A stretch of 64,000 nucleotides of DNA from JAFGNV01 sp964612485 (GTDB lineage: Bacteria; Chloroflexota; Anaerolineae; 4572-78; J111): the NCBI GenBank assembly GCA_964612485.1, contig CAZTFF010000007.1, positions 61,956 to 125,955 of the forward strand. The letters are read 5' to 3'. This document shows, piece by piece, positions 54,175 through 63,700 of the stretch. Position 1 is the stretch's first letter. The number at the start of each line of letters is the position of its first letter. A program made the translations under genes and the position numbers. The notes beneath the pieces were generated by a model that was given only the letters and a program-made list of their open reading frames with translations, ran no database searches and had not been told where the DNA came from.

Positions 54175-55953
54175 GTGACTTTTGAAATCGGCCTGGTTTT
54201 ATCAATTCTAGTTGTAGCCATCATCCTGTTTGCCAGCGAGAAACTCCGCCCCGAAATGGTGTCGATACTGGTGCTGATCACCCTGGCCCTCACCGGGTTG
54301 GTCTCGCCCGAGGACGCCTTTTCCGGCTTTGCCAATCCGGCGGTGATTACAGTCGGCGCTATTTTTATCATCAGCGATGGCCTGCTGCGAACAGGGGTGG
54401 CGGATTATTTGGGCAACCAGATTCTGAAGGTAGGTAAAAATAGCCAGAGCCGCTTAACCGGGGTTATTATGCTGACCTCCGGGGGGATGTCGGCCTTTAT
54501 GAACAACATTGGCGCTACCGCCGTGTTGATGCCGGCCATCATCGGCATTGCCCGGCAGGTGAAAATATCTCCTTCCAAATTTCTCATTCCCCTGGCTTTT
54601 GCCGCGTTAATGGGTGGAAATCTCACGCTGATTGGAACGCCCCCCAATATCCTGGCCTCAGCCGCGCTGAACCAATATACCGGCCAGGGATTCAACTTTT
54701 TTGATTTTGCGCCGATGGGCATTCTGATCCTGGCCCTCGGCATTATTTATATGGTTTTGATTGGCCGCCACCTGCTGCCCAGCCGCGCCCAGGCCGACTT
54801 GAGCGAGAGCTACCACGTGCGCGAATACCTCAGCGAGATCCGCGTGCTGCCCGACTCGCCGTTGGTTGGAAAAATGATCAAACAATCCCGGTTTGGCGAA
54901 GATTACGATCTGATGATTGCGGGCCTTATCCGCGATGGCGTCACCCGCACTCCGGTGGCCCGAGGCGATTATATTTGCGCCAATGATATTCTTCTGGTTG
55001 AAGGCAGCCTGGAAAAAATTGTCAATGCCCGCACCACGCGGGGGCTGGAAATTGAGGCCGAATACGATCAGGAAGACATCGATCTAAAGGAAGACGAAAT
55101 CCTGGCCGAAGCGATGGTCACGATGCGCTCCACGCTGCACGGCTACAGCCTGAAAGATATAGAATTCAGGCAGCGGTATCGCTTGAACGTGCTGGCCCTT
55201 TCACGTGGCGGGCAGATCATCCGCAACCGGCTGGCCGATGAGCCGCTTCACCGGGGCGACGTGTTGTTGGTTTTGGGGCGTCCCGAACACATTGATTTAC
55301 TCCGCACCGGGTATCAATTTGTGCTCCTGGATTTATTGCCCGTAGAGCTGCGGCGCTTAAGCAAAGCCCCCATTGCGCTGGGAATTATGGTCTTGATGTT
55401 GACGTTAGTCACTATAGGCTGGCTCCATATTTCGGTGGCGGCCACCATTGCCGCTATCCTGATGGTATTGCTGCGGGTGTTGAGCATCGACGAGGCTTAC
55501 CGGGCCATTGAGTGGCGCTCCATCTTTTTGATTGCCGGCATGCTGCCGCTGGGCGTGGCCATGGAAACAACCGAAGCCGCCCGTTTTCTGGCCGATGGAA
55601 TTGTAAACGCCTTACTGCCTATCGGCCCCATGGCAATTTTGGCCGGCATCTATATCTTGACGGCCCTGCTCACCCAGCCCATGTCAAACGCAGCCACCAC
55701 CGTGCTGTTATCGCCCATTGCCATCAATATTGCCGTTGATCTGGGGGCCAACCCGCATCCATTTCTGATGACGGTGGTCATTGCCGCCAGTACCAGCTTT
55801 TTAACGCCCGTGGGCCATCAGAACAATGTGCTGGTATTTGGGCCGGGCGCCTATAAATTTACCGACTACACCAGAGTTGGTGTCGGTTTGTTTATCCTCT
55901 ATTTGCTTTTAGTGCTAATTGCGCTACCATTCTTCTGGCCTTTATATTCATAA
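54175..55953 (+). CDS. SLC13/DASS-type transporter with two RCK_C domains (paralogue 3)
   Basis: The GTG at 54175 is chosen: GAGGA at 54166-54170 lies 4 bp upstream and MTFEIGLVLSI aligns with the two paralogues. The protein has 592 residues. Signature segments are GFANPAVITVGAIFIISDGLLRTG, MNNIGATAVLMP, GTPPNIL, and in the C-terminal half TQPMSNAATTVLLSPIAI and SFLTPVGHQNNVLV. Two RCK_C domains lie in the centre (LVGKMIKQSRFGEDYDLMI and YSLKDIEFRQRYRLNVLAL). It follows its neighbour after 19 bp, so the two are co-transcribed and may act together or as alternative carriers. The ion cannot be assigned. Confidence 0.88.
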   Translation: MTFEIGLVLSILVVAIILFASEKLRPEMVSILVLITLALTGLVSPEDAFSGFANPAVITVGAIFIISDGLLRTGVADYLGNQILKVGKNSQSRLTGVIMLTSGGMSAFMNNIGATAVLMPAIIGIARQVKISPSKFLIPLAFAALMGGNLTLIGTPPNILASAALNQYTGQGFNFFDFAPMGILILALGIIYMVLIGRHLLPSRAQADLSESYHVREYLSEIRVLPDSPLVGKMIKQSRFGEDYDLMIAGLIRDGVTRTPVARGDYICANDILLVEGSLEKIVNARTTRGLEIEAEYDQEDIDLKEDEILAEAMVTMRSTLHGYSLKDIEFRQRYRLNVLALSRGGQIIRNRLADEPLHRGDVLLVLGRPEHIDLLRTGYQFVLLDLLPVELRRLSKAPIALGIMVLMLTLVTIGWLHISVAATIAAILMVLLRVLSIDEAYRAIEWRSIFLIAGMLPLGVAMETTEAARFLADGIVNALLPIGPMAILAGIYILTALLTQPMSNAATTVLLSPIAINIAVDLGANPHPFLMTVVIAASTSFLTPVGHQNNVLVFGPGAYKFTDYTRVGVGLFILYLLLVLIALPFFWPLYS

Positions 55954-55970
55954 ACCACACAGGACAATCT

Positions 55971-56714
55971 ATGGCAACACCAATTATCCAGGTTGAAAAC
56001 GTTCATAAAAGTTATCTGATGGGCAAAGAAGCCGTGCCGGCCCTGCGCGGAGTCAGCATCAACGTGGCGCAGGGCGAAATGTTGTGTTTGATGGGGCCAA
56101 GCGGCTCCGGTAAAACCACCCTGCTTAACTTGCTGGGCGGACTGGATGAACCGGGCCGGGGCCATATTCTCATCGACGGCCAGAATGTGGTATCGATGAA
56201 AGAAGAGCAGATTGCCCGCATGCGGCTCGACAAGCTGGGGTTCATTTTCCAGACCTTTAACCTGCTCAACAACTTTACCGCGTTTGAAAATGTAGAAGCG
56301 CCGATGGTGCTGGCTGGCCAATACCGCCGCCGGGACCGCAAAGCGCGGACAACCTCGTTGCTGGAGCAGGTGGGCCTGGCGGACCGGATGGACCATTATC
56401 CCAGCGAGTTATCCGGCGGCCAGCAGCAGCGGGTGGCCGTGGCCCGCGCGCTGGCCAATGATCCCCCCATCATCATTGGCGACGAAATTACAGGCGATCT
56501 GGATTCGGCCACCGGTTTTGAGGTGATGCGTTTGATCCGGCGATTGAACCAGGACCATAACAAGACCGTGATCTTTGTCACCCACGATCCCCGTATGGCC
56601 GAATTTGCCGACCGGACGGTTCACCTGTTAGACGGCATTATTCACCGGGAAGAGTTCAACCCGGTAGACCCCCTTTTGCAACCTGAAGCTTCATCCCCTG
56701 AACCGCATCCCTGA
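55971..56714 (+). CDS. ABC transporter ATP-binding protein, LolD/MacB type, without adjacent permease
   Basis: The protein has 247 residues: Walker A GPSGSGKTTLL, Q-loop FQTFNLL, signature LSGGQQQRVAVARAL, Walker B IIIGDEITGDLD and switch THD. The family Walker B end is usually DEPTGxLD; here a proline is replaced by isoleucine. This class (LolD, MacB, FtsE) energises exporters or lipoprotein release. Neither side encodes a permease: SLC13 carriers lie upstream and a repeat-rich gap downstream. It follows the SLC13 gene by 17 bp. The partner must be elsewhere, or the ATPase serves another function. Confidence 0.88.
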   Translation: MATPIIQVENVHKSYLMGKEAVPALRGVSINVAQGEMLCLMGPSGSGKTTLLNLLGGLDEPGRGHILIDGQNVVSMKEEQIARMRLDKLGFIFQTFNLLNNFTAFENVEAPMVLAGQYRRRDRKARTTSLLEQVGLADRMDHYPSELSGGQQQRVAVARALANDPPIIIGDEITGDLDSATGFEVMRLIRRLNQDHNKTVIFVTHDPRMAEFADRTVHLLDGIIHREEFNPVDPLLQPEASSPEPHP

Positions 56715-56781
56715 GTCTGTGCAGTAACTCAACGCCCCTTCGTATCTGGGGTGTATTTCACTTGTGAGCGGATTTGGAATA

Positions 56782-56871
56782 TTACCGCAGAGAGCGCGGA
56801 AAACTCGGAGTTTTTGTGTGTTGTCGGACAACACCTGTTTTTCTCTGTGATCTTGGCGTGCTCAACGGTAA
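56782..56871. repeat. 90-bp inverted repeat bounded by TTACCG/CGGTAA
   Basis: The ends TTACCG (56782-56787) and CGGTAA (56866-56871) are exact inverses. Inside are GCAGAGAGCG and TCTCTGTGATC arms and a central GTGTTGTC-G-GACAACAC hairpin. The arms resemble the CAGAGA/TCTCTG heptamers at 1740-1850. Confidence 0.65.
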
Positions 56872-56933
56872 ATTTTGGCCGGGTGAAGAATTTCTGCCCT
56901 CAAACTGAAATGCTCTCTTGGGTCTGAGCATAA

Positions 56934-56962
56934 TTGAATAAACTGCTTAACCATGTTATAGT
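56934..56962 (+). promoter_or_regulatory. Candidate extended -10 promoter of the winged-helix AAA+ gene
   Basis: TTGAAT (56934-56939), a 17-bp spacer and TATAGT (56957-56962) preceded by TGT form a strong-looking promoter 52 bp before the ATG at 57015. Confidence 0.6.
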
Positions 56963-57014
56963 ATAGACGTTCTTTCAGAACTGGGCGATCAATTAAAAAA
57001 GAGGAGGTTGAATC

Positions 57015-58391
57015 ATGGCCAACGCTCCGACAATAAAACTACGCGGCGTGGAAATGCCAAAACGTCAGGTGCGAATGGCGCCGGAGCGGGAGCCGCTTTT
57101 TGAGCCCCTGGATGATAACTCGCAGCAAATGTTGCAAGAGCCGCGCAGTATTGAAGCCACTCTGATCCCACCGGAGTTTATCAGTAACCTGGCCTTGAAA
57201 ATACTTTATTTTGCCGGCACCATGAAAGGCTGGCAACTGGCTCAGGCTATGCGTCTCCATTTTAGCGCCGTCACCGAACCCATTCTCTTTGATCTCAAAC
57301 AACATCATCTTATTCAAGTGACCGGCGGTAACAATCTCAACCGGGCATCTTACCGGTATGTTATTACCGACAAAGGCGGCGTTCGGGCCAGAGAACTGCT
57401 GGATCGTAATCGTTACGTGGGTCCTTGCCCGGTCAATATGAAACATTATGTTTCGATTGTTAAACTTCAATCGCAGCAGCGGCAGCTTGTTAACGAAGAA
57501 ACGGTTCAAAAGGCCATGCGCGGGCTGGTGCTGTCACCGGATGTGCTCGACCGGATTGGGCCGGCGGTCAACTCTTTTAAATCCATCTTTATTTACGGCC
57601 CGCCGGGCAATGGAAAAACTAGCATTGCCAAAGCAATAGCCAGCGGGCTGCTGCCCAATAACATTATGGTTCCGCACGCCATTTATGAAGATGGGCAGGT
57701 CATCAAATTGTTTGATCCCGAAACCCACCAGGTGATGGGCAGCGAAGAAGCCCAGCTGGCCGAAGCGGACGGCCTCGATAAACGGTGGGTCCGCTGCAAA
57801 TCACCGGTGGTGATTACCGGCGGCGAATTAACGCTGCAAGACCTGGACCTGGCCTGGAGCGACACCAATCGCTACTATGAGGCCCCCTTGCAGTTAAAAG
57901 CCAACGGCGGGATGCTTTTGATTGACGATTTTGGCCGCCAGCAAATGGAGCCGAAAGACCTGCTCAACCGCTGGATTGTGCCGCTGGAAGAACGGCTGGA
58001 TTTTCTAACCTTCCACACCGGCAAAAAATTTGCCATCCCCTTTGAAACCCTGATCATCTTCTCCACCAACCTGGACCCGGAATCCCTGGTGGACGAAGCC
58101 TTTTTGCGGCGAATCCGGCACAAGATGGGCATCGATAACCCCACCGAAGAGCAGTTCTACCGTATTTTTGCCGCTGAATGCCGGCTTCACGGGATCAAGT
58201 TTGATAAAGATGCGTTTGTGCACCTGCTGCGGGAATATTATTATAATGCCGGCCGGCAATTAAAAGCGTGCCATCCCCGCGATTTGTTAGATCAATTGGC
58301 CGATTTTGCCACCTATCGCGGCGAACCGCAGGCCATGACCATTGATCTGGTAGACCGGGCCGCGCGCTCCTACTTTGCCGAACTTTTTTGA
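57015..58391 (+). CDS. AAA+ ATPase with N-terminal winged helix, function unknown
   Basis: ATG preceded by GAGGAGG. The protein has 458 residues. About 50-135 looks like a winged helix (LILYFAG-type helix, then FSAVTEPILFDLKQHHLIQVTGG). The AAA+ core has YGPPGNGKTSIAKAIA (195-208), a Walker B GGMLLIDDFGRQ near 297, a sensor-1 LIIFSTNLDP and an arginine pair in FLRRIRHKMG, then a small helical domain with CHPRDLLDQL. A DNA-binding-like N-terminus followed by an AAA+ motor suggests a DNA or regulatory remodeller; it lacks the MoxR E-insertion signature in an obvious form. It has its own promoter and a strong terminator, so it is a monocistronic gene. Confidence 0.75.
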   Translation: MANAPTIKLRGVEMPKRQVRMAPEREPLFEPLDDNSQQMLQEPRSIEATLIPPEFISNLALKILYFAGTMKGWQLAQAMRLHFSAVTEPILFDLKQHHLIQVTGGNNLNRASYRYVITDKGGVRARELLDRNRYVGPCPVNMKHYVSIVKLQSQQRQLVNEETVQKAMRGLVLSPDVLDRIGPAVNSFKSIFIYGPPGNGKTSIAKAIASGLLPNNIMVPHAIYEDGQVIKLFDPETHQVMGSEEAQLAEADGLDKRWVRCKSPVVITGGELTLQDLDLAWSDTNRYYEAPLQLKANGGMLLIDDFGRQQMEPKDLLNRWIVPLEERLDFLTFHTGKKFAIPFETLIIFSTNLDPESLVDEAFLRRIRHKMGIDNPTEEQFYRIFAAECRLHGIKFDKDAFVHLLREYYYNAGRQLKACHPRDLLDQLADFATYRGEPQAMTIDLVDRAARSYFAELF

Positions 58392-58414
58392 TATAATCGT
58401 TGTTTGATTTTTTA

Positions 58415-58474
58415 GAGTCCGCGAAGAACACGAAGAAACGCCAAGAAGAAATTTTAGCGTGACTTCGCGGACTC
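58415..58474. repeat. 60-bp inverted repeat (GAGTCCGCGAAG / CTTCGCGGACTC)
   Basis: Two perfect 12-bp inverse arms (58415-58426 and 58463-58474) flank degenerate CGAAGAA/CCAAGAAG heptamers. It lies downstream of the AAA+ gene and upstream of its terminator. Confidence 0.75.
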
Positions 58475-58524
58475 CATTCTCTCCGATTGCAAAAGTCTAA
58501 AATTGAAACGTTTCGAGTTGTCCC

Positions 58525-58558
58525 GATGATGGGGCCATAGGCCCCATCATCTTTTTTT
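58525..58558 (+). terminator. Strong rho-independent terminator
   Basis: GATGATGGGGCC (58525-58536), loop ATA, GGCCCCATCATC (58540-58551) and seven T residues make a perfect 12-bp stem terminator for the AAA+ gene. Confidence 0.95.
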
Positions 58559-58642
58559 GTCCAAAGATCAGCAGCAACCAATTGGCCGGTTACGGGTTAA
58601 TTACCAGGATGATCAAATTTTCAAAACACAGAGGAGACATTC

Positions 58643-59206
58643 ATGAGAACAAACACGCTGACAGCTTATCTAAACCAAACGATGGGGAGAAAGGTGGCCG
58701 CGATCATAACCTTTGCGGCGCTTACGGCGCTCACGGCGCGGATCACCCTTGAACTGCCCTTTTCCCCGGTTCCCGTCACTTTGCAAACCCTGGCGGTGGT
58801 TTTATCGGGGTTGGTATTGGGCGCGCGCGGCGGGGCGCTGGCGCAGTTAGGCTATCTGGGTTTATTGCTTACCGGCCTGCCGGTTGATGCACGAGGTTTG
58901 GGGCCGGCGGCCTTCTTAGGCCCCACCGCCGGTTATTTGATCGGCTTTGTGCCGGCGGCTTATGCCACCGGTCAGTTGGCCGAACGGCTGGCCGGACGCC
59001 GCTGGTGGGGCAATTTTGTGGCCGCGCTGGCCGGCGCATTGGCCATTTATCTGGCCGGCGCAAGCTGGCTGGCGGTGATGCTGGGAAGCTGGCAAAAAGC
59101 GTGGCTCGGCGGGGTGGCCCCGTTCATTGTGCTTGATCTGGGCAAAGCGGCGGTAGCCGCCGCCGCTGCGGAGAGCGGTAAACTGCTGTTTGGCCCGCGA
59201 GAGTAA
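58643..59206 (+). CDS. bioY: BioY-type biotin transporter substrate-binding membrane protein
   Basis: ATG with GAGGAG upstream. The protein has 187 residues and about six hydrophobic helices. BioY signatures are LPFSPVPVTLQTLAVVLSGLVLG, ALAQLGYLGLLLTGLPV, GPTAGYLIGF and a C-terminal FIVLDLGKAAVAA. BioY is the S component of the energy-coupling factor transporters for biotin; some BioY proteins work without a dedicated ATPase, others use a shared one. No EcfA/EcfT genes are nearby, and no BirA-type operator was found. It ends at a bidirectional terminator. Confidence 0.92.
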   Translation: MRTNTLTAYLNQTMGRKVAAIITFAALTALTARITLELPFSPVPVTLQTLAVVLSGLVLGARGGALAQLGYLGLLLTGLPVDARGLGPAAFLGPTAGYLIGFVPAAYATGQLAERLAGRRWWGNFVAALAGALAIYLAGASWLAVMLGSWQKAWLGGVAPFIVLDLGKAAVAAAAAESGKLLFGPRE

Positions 59207-59220
59207 TCAAGTAAATAATT

Positions 59221-59258
59221 AAAAAAGAGGGCCAGATTGAGTTCTGGCCCTCTTTTTT
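59221..59258. terminator. Bidirectional rho-independent terminator between bioY and the GNAT gene
   Basis: AAAAAAGAGGGCCAGA (59221-59236) and TCTGGCCCTCTTTTTT (59243-59258) are perfectly inverse over 16 bp with a 6-bp loop. A and T runs at both ends allow it to serve both convergent genes; it reaches into the stop codon of the minus-strand gene. Confidence 0.95.
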
Positions 59259-59988
59259 AATCTTTGACGCGATACCAGTAGGTATAAATTTCCTCGAAGC
59301 CCAATTTCTCATAAAGCCTCAACGCCGGAGCGTTCTCTTTTTCCACGCTTAAATGCGATTGCGTGGCGCCGTTCTTTTTTGCCCAGTGCAAAATATTGAG
59401 GATCAGTTTATAGCCAAATCCCTGCCGCCGGTGTTGGGGATGGGTCAGAATATCAAACAACCCCACAGTGTCACCTTCCAAAACGCCCAGCCCGCAAGCC
59501 ACAACCTGATGATGATGAACCAGGCTGGCAAAACAGGTTTGCGGCACAATGTTTTGTAATATTCGCTGGTGAATATCACGCTGAATGGCCGAATTTTTCA
59601 TGCGCTGAAAGCATGCCAGCCATGCGGTTGAAAACGCCGGCTCAAATTCAAAACCGTCTGTTTCCGGCGGGGGAATTATATCGAGGTTGAGAACCTGCAC
59701 GCTGGTGGGAGCCTGAACCACAAAATCACGTTGGGCCAGCCGTTCATCCAGATTTACGGCCTGGCTGAGCGGCGTAAGCTTAAAGACCGGCGGCAGCTTT
59801 TTTTGACGGTAGAGATGAATACATCTCTCAATTTTGGGTTCGATGTCTTGCGTGCCATGATAAAGAATGTTGGCGGAATTGGCTCGCCGGGTGTAGCCGC
59901 GCGAAAATCGCAAAAGCCAGCCATCGTATAAAATTTGCTGCAACGAAGGCCATGCATTGAGGGTGCGTTCTTCTATGGTTTGGATCAT
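59257..59988 (-). CDS. GNAT-family N-acetyltransferase
   Basis: The protein has 243 residues. The C-terminal half holds the GNAT core: ACGLGVLEGDTVGLFDILTHPQHRRQGFGYKLI for the acetyl-CoA loop (RRQGFG) and SVEKENAPALRLYEKLGF for the terminal strand and helix. The N-terminal 120 residues (LNAWPSLQQILYDGWLLRFSRGYTRRANSA) form a second, substrate-side domain found in many double-domain acetyltransferases. It lies 3 bp after the Sir2 gene and is read from the same transcript. An acetylation/deacetylation pair is therefore possible. The substrate is unknown. Confidence 0.9.
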   Translation of the reverse strand: MIQTIEERTLNAWPSLQQILYDGWLLRFSRGYTRRANSANILYHGTQDIEPKIERCIHLYRQKKLPPVFKLTPLSQAVNLDERLAQRDFVVQAPTSVQVLNLDIIPPPETDGFEFEPAFSTAWLACFQRMKNSAIQRDIHQRILQNIVPQTCFASLVHHHQVVACGLGVLEGDTVGLFDILTHPQHRRQGFGYKLILNILHWAKKNGATQSHLSVEKENAPALRLYEKLGFEEIYTYWYRVKD

Positions 59989-59991
59989 GCC

Positions 59992-60750
59992 CTAAACCGT
60001 CACCAGCGCGGCAATACGCGGCAGAACCTCGGCAATGTCGGCCTGGATCACCACCTCGGCCTGCGAGTCGAGGTTGGTGGGCTGGTTGTTGATGATGGCC
60101 AATTTGGCGCCATTCTCCAGGGCCAAATCCGGCAGATCAGACGCCGGGGCAACCTCCAGCGAAGACCCCACCACCAGCATCAAATCGACCTCGCGGAGCG
60201 CCATCTGGGCGGCCACAAACTCTTTCATCGGGAGTTGTTCGCCAAAAAGGATCACGTTGGGTTTGAACACCCCGCCGCACTCGTGTTTGGGAATCTTGCC
60301 GTCGGCCAGGAACTGTTCAAAAAGAGGGTGAGCATCTTCCACGTGATAGCAGCGGATACAGGTGGCTTCGCGCAGATGGCCGTGCAGTTCGATTACATTT
60401 TGGGAGCCGGCTCTGGCGTGCAGGTCGTCGATATTTTGGGTGATGACCCTGCTGATTTTTCCACTGCTTTGCAGCTCGGCCAGCGCCACATGGGCCGGGT
60501 TGGGTTCGGCTTCCATAAACAAAGGGGCCAAAGGACGGATCCAATTGAAGAATTGCTGCGGATTTTGCCGGAAGGCAAAGATCGAGGCCACGCTCAACGG
60601 ATCAACATCATCCCATAGGCCGGAGTTGGGGCTTCTGAAATCGGGAATGCCGGAAGGCGTGCTGATGCCCGCGCCGGTCATGACCACAACATTATGGGCC
60701 TCTTCAATGAGTTTTGCCACGCGGGCAATTTGTTGGTCTAGGTTATCCAT
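59992..60750 (-). CDS. Sir2-family NAD-dependent protein deacetylase (sirtuin)
   Basis: The protein has 252 residues. VVMTGAGISTPSGIPDFRSP is the NAD-binding motif, ITQNIDDLHARAGS and LHGHLREATCIRC carry the catalytic histidine and the first two zinc cysteines. The second zinc pair reads PKHECGGVFKP, so one of the four cysteines appears replaced by histidine. GEQLP and VVGSSLEVAPASDLP complete the fold. Sirtuins remove acyl groups from lysines using NAD. It is 3 bp upstream of an acetyltransferase gene and 23 bp downstream of a large histidine kinase gene. His may still bind zinc. Confidence 0.92.
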   Translation of the reverse strand: MDNLDQQIARVAKLIEEAHNVVVMTGAGISTPSGIPDFRSPNSGLWDDVDPLSVASIFAFRQNPQQFFNWIRPLAPLFMEAEPNPAHVALAELQSSGKISRVITQNIDDLHARAGSQNVIELHGHLREATCIRCYHVEDAHPLFEQFLADGKIPKHECGGVFKPNVILFGEQLPMKEFVAAQMALREVDLMLVVGSSLEVAPASDLPDLALENGAKLAIINNQPTNLDSQAEVVIQADIAEVLPRIAALVTV

Positions 60751-60773
60751 AATTTCCTCTCAAAAAACGTTTG

Positions 60774-63700
60774 TTATAATTCTACGGGAGAATCGGGTAC
60801 GGGCAAGTTGAATCGGAAAATACTGCCTTGGCCGGCAATGCCTTCGCTTTCCACCCAGATGTGGCCCTGGTGGCCTTTGATGATCTCCTTGGCAATGTAC
60901 AATCCCAGGCCGCTGCCTTTTTTGGTTTCTTCATCCTGGTTGTCGGCCTGGTAGTAACGTTTGAAGATATTTTTTTGAATTTCGGGCGCAATTCCCAACC
61001 CGGTGTCTTTGACTTCAACCAATAATTTATCATCAGGATTGGAGGCCGCGACTGTCACCTGGCCCCCTTCCGGCGTAAATTTAATGGCATTGCCGATCAA
61101 ATTGGTCAATACCTGCCCCAATCGTTCCTTATCGCCCATGATGGCCGGCAGCGAACCGGGCAGGTCGGGCGTTAACTCAACTTTTTGTTGATGAGCAAAG
61201 CCGCGCAGCCGGAGCAGCGTTTGCTGGATCAGGTCCAGCATGGCCACCGGTTTTTTGTCCAGCTTCATTTTGCCTTCGTCAAATTTAGAGGCATCCAGCA
61301 GGTTGTTGACCATTTCGCTGAGCTGCACCGCCTGGGTCTGGATAATGCTCAGAAATTCTCCCCGGGTTGAGTCTTCCAACTCCTCTTCTTCCATCAAGAT
61401 TTGCACAAAACCCTGGATCGAGAAGAGGGGCGTGCGTAACTCGTGAGAAACGGTCGACATAAAATCTTCTTTAAGCTGTTCCAGCTCTCGTTCCCGCGTA
61501 ACATCATGCACCACGCGCACCTGGCCGATGGGTTTGCCGTCGTCATTGATTATCAAGGTAGAGAAAATTCGCAGCGTGCGGCGGCGTGGTGTCTCAATGG
61601 TCACTTCTCGGGCCAGCACGCCGGTGCGAGCGTATTCGGTGGTCACGCCGGTAATGCTGGCCAGATTGGGATGCAGGTTGGGAGAATTGACTTTTTGGCC
61701 TACAATTTCGCCGGAGTGCATGCCCAGCATCGTGGCCAGCGCCGGATTGCTGGTGACAATCACGCCCTGGTCGTTGATCAGCAGCAGGCCGTCGGCCATG
61801 TGCTGGATGATGGCCTGGGTTTGTTGCTGTTCGGCGGCCACGCGGGCAAAGAGGCGGGCATTTTCGATGGCGATGCCGGCCTGGGCAGCGGCAATGGTGA
61901 GCAGTTGCTCCTGCGCCGGGCCAAAAGCGTGGGGTTTGCTGTCGTCTAAATTGATCGCGCCGATAATCTCGCCCTGCGCCATCAGGGGAATAACCATTAA
62001 AGAGCGCACATCTTCATCAAAAAAGATAAAATTCGGGTCTTTTGTGGTATCGGGGATATAGACGGTTTGCTTTTTAGCCACGGCCTGGCCGGCAGCGCCT
62101 TCGCCCACTTCCAACTTGGCCATTTCTTTCCATTGGGGTTTCAAACCGTCGGCGGCGCGGATTTGCAGTTTTTGATCGGCGGGGTCCAGCAAAAAAATAC
62201 AACAGCCCCGGCAGGCAACCACGTGGCGCAGCGAAACCACAATGGAATCTAAAATACCTTGCAGATCGAGCGTGCTGGTAATATCCTGCGCCATGGTGTA
62301 GAGCGTGGACACCTCGTTGAGCCGCTGGCGGGTTTCTTCAAAAAGCTGGGCACGTTCCATGGCCAGGGTGGTTTGGGTGGCCAGAAACTGGCCCAATTGG
62401 ATGTCGTCGTTAGAAAAGCTGCGGTTGGGGTTTTTATCATAAATTTCCATCACCCCGGTGATGGCCTGTTTATCTTTGAGCGGCAGTGAGAGTACCGTGC
62501 CCCACCTGTCTTTTGTTTCAATATTTTTGGCCGGATGCTGCCAGATGGCCTTATCTTTATCATCGCGCCATTCGATGACGGCCCGGCCTGTTTTTAATAC
62601 GCGCTGCGCCAGGGGGTCTTTAGAGAGATGGTAAGGCTGGTGCAAATCTCGCCAGGTGCGGGGCGGGTTGCCGGGATAGCGCAAAACGTATTCGGCCAGG
62701 TTGGTAATGGTTGATGCTTTTTCATCGATTTTGCAAATGGTGCAGGCGCCCACGTTCAAAACCTCGGCGGTTTTACGGGTCATCAATTTTAGCACTTTGT
62801 CGGTGTCCAGGCTGGTACCCAGGGCCAGATTGCTCTCGTAGAGCAATTTTTGTTCTCTAACATATCGCTCCAACGATTTTTGCAGCCGCACATTCTCAAT
62901 GGCTACCGCCACATGGCCTATAAACGCCTGGAGAAGCTGGCGGTCATCCTGGGTAAAAATGTTGGCCTGCTCGCCGGCAATATCCAGTACGCCCCATAGC
63001 TCGTTATCTATCAGCACGGGAATGGAGAGTTGCGCTTTGGCGTTGGGTAAAAATTTAGGGGGTGAAAAATTGGAATTTTTGGAAATATTATTCACCAGGA
63101 TTGGCTGGCCGGTGCCGGCGGCGCGAGCCGTCGCGCCCTGACCGTCAATCGGAATACGGATTTTCTCTTCGAAATCAGGCTGGCCCTCTCCCCAGGCGGC
63201 GGATTGCAGATCGAGGTTTTGCTGCGCCTGGTTGAGGGCAAAAAAGGTGACGTAATCGTACCCGAAGTTTTTTTGGATCAACGCGGTGACTTCTTCCAAC
63301 AGTTCATTCGCATCGTGAACAACCGCTATCTTTTTGTCCAGATCGGTGATGGTTTTTAAGTAGAGCGCCTGCCGCGTCAGGCTGTCATCGCCGGCATCGC
63401 CGTTATTTTTGGCCAGTGATCCGGCCGTTTGCAAAATTCGGTTTTGGATCTGTAACAAGTCGTGCCAGGCGGTAGAGACCGCGCCGTTGTTTGCCGCCTG
63501 CATCGCTTCAAAGGTCAGCGTGAAGAGGGTGGGCAGCGTTTGCCAGGTTTTCTGCGGGTCAATGGGCTGTTGCGGCGTATTAAAAAGCTGCGCCAGAGCG
63601 CGGGGTATTCTGGCGGGCGCCACGGCGGCGGTGTGGAGCAAGGCCAGCCAATCGCTCATTTTGGGGAGATCTGTCCCGGTATCGGCCCATTTAGTTCTCA

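Larger units (their letters stand above)
56715..57014. other. Gene-free 300-bp stretch with palindrome and promoter
   Basis: It contains no gene. Its middle is the palindromic element at 56782-56871 and its right end the promoter and ribosome site (GAGGAGG) of the AAA+ gene at 57015. No terminator with a T tract is obvious directly after the ABC gene. Confidence 0.6.
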
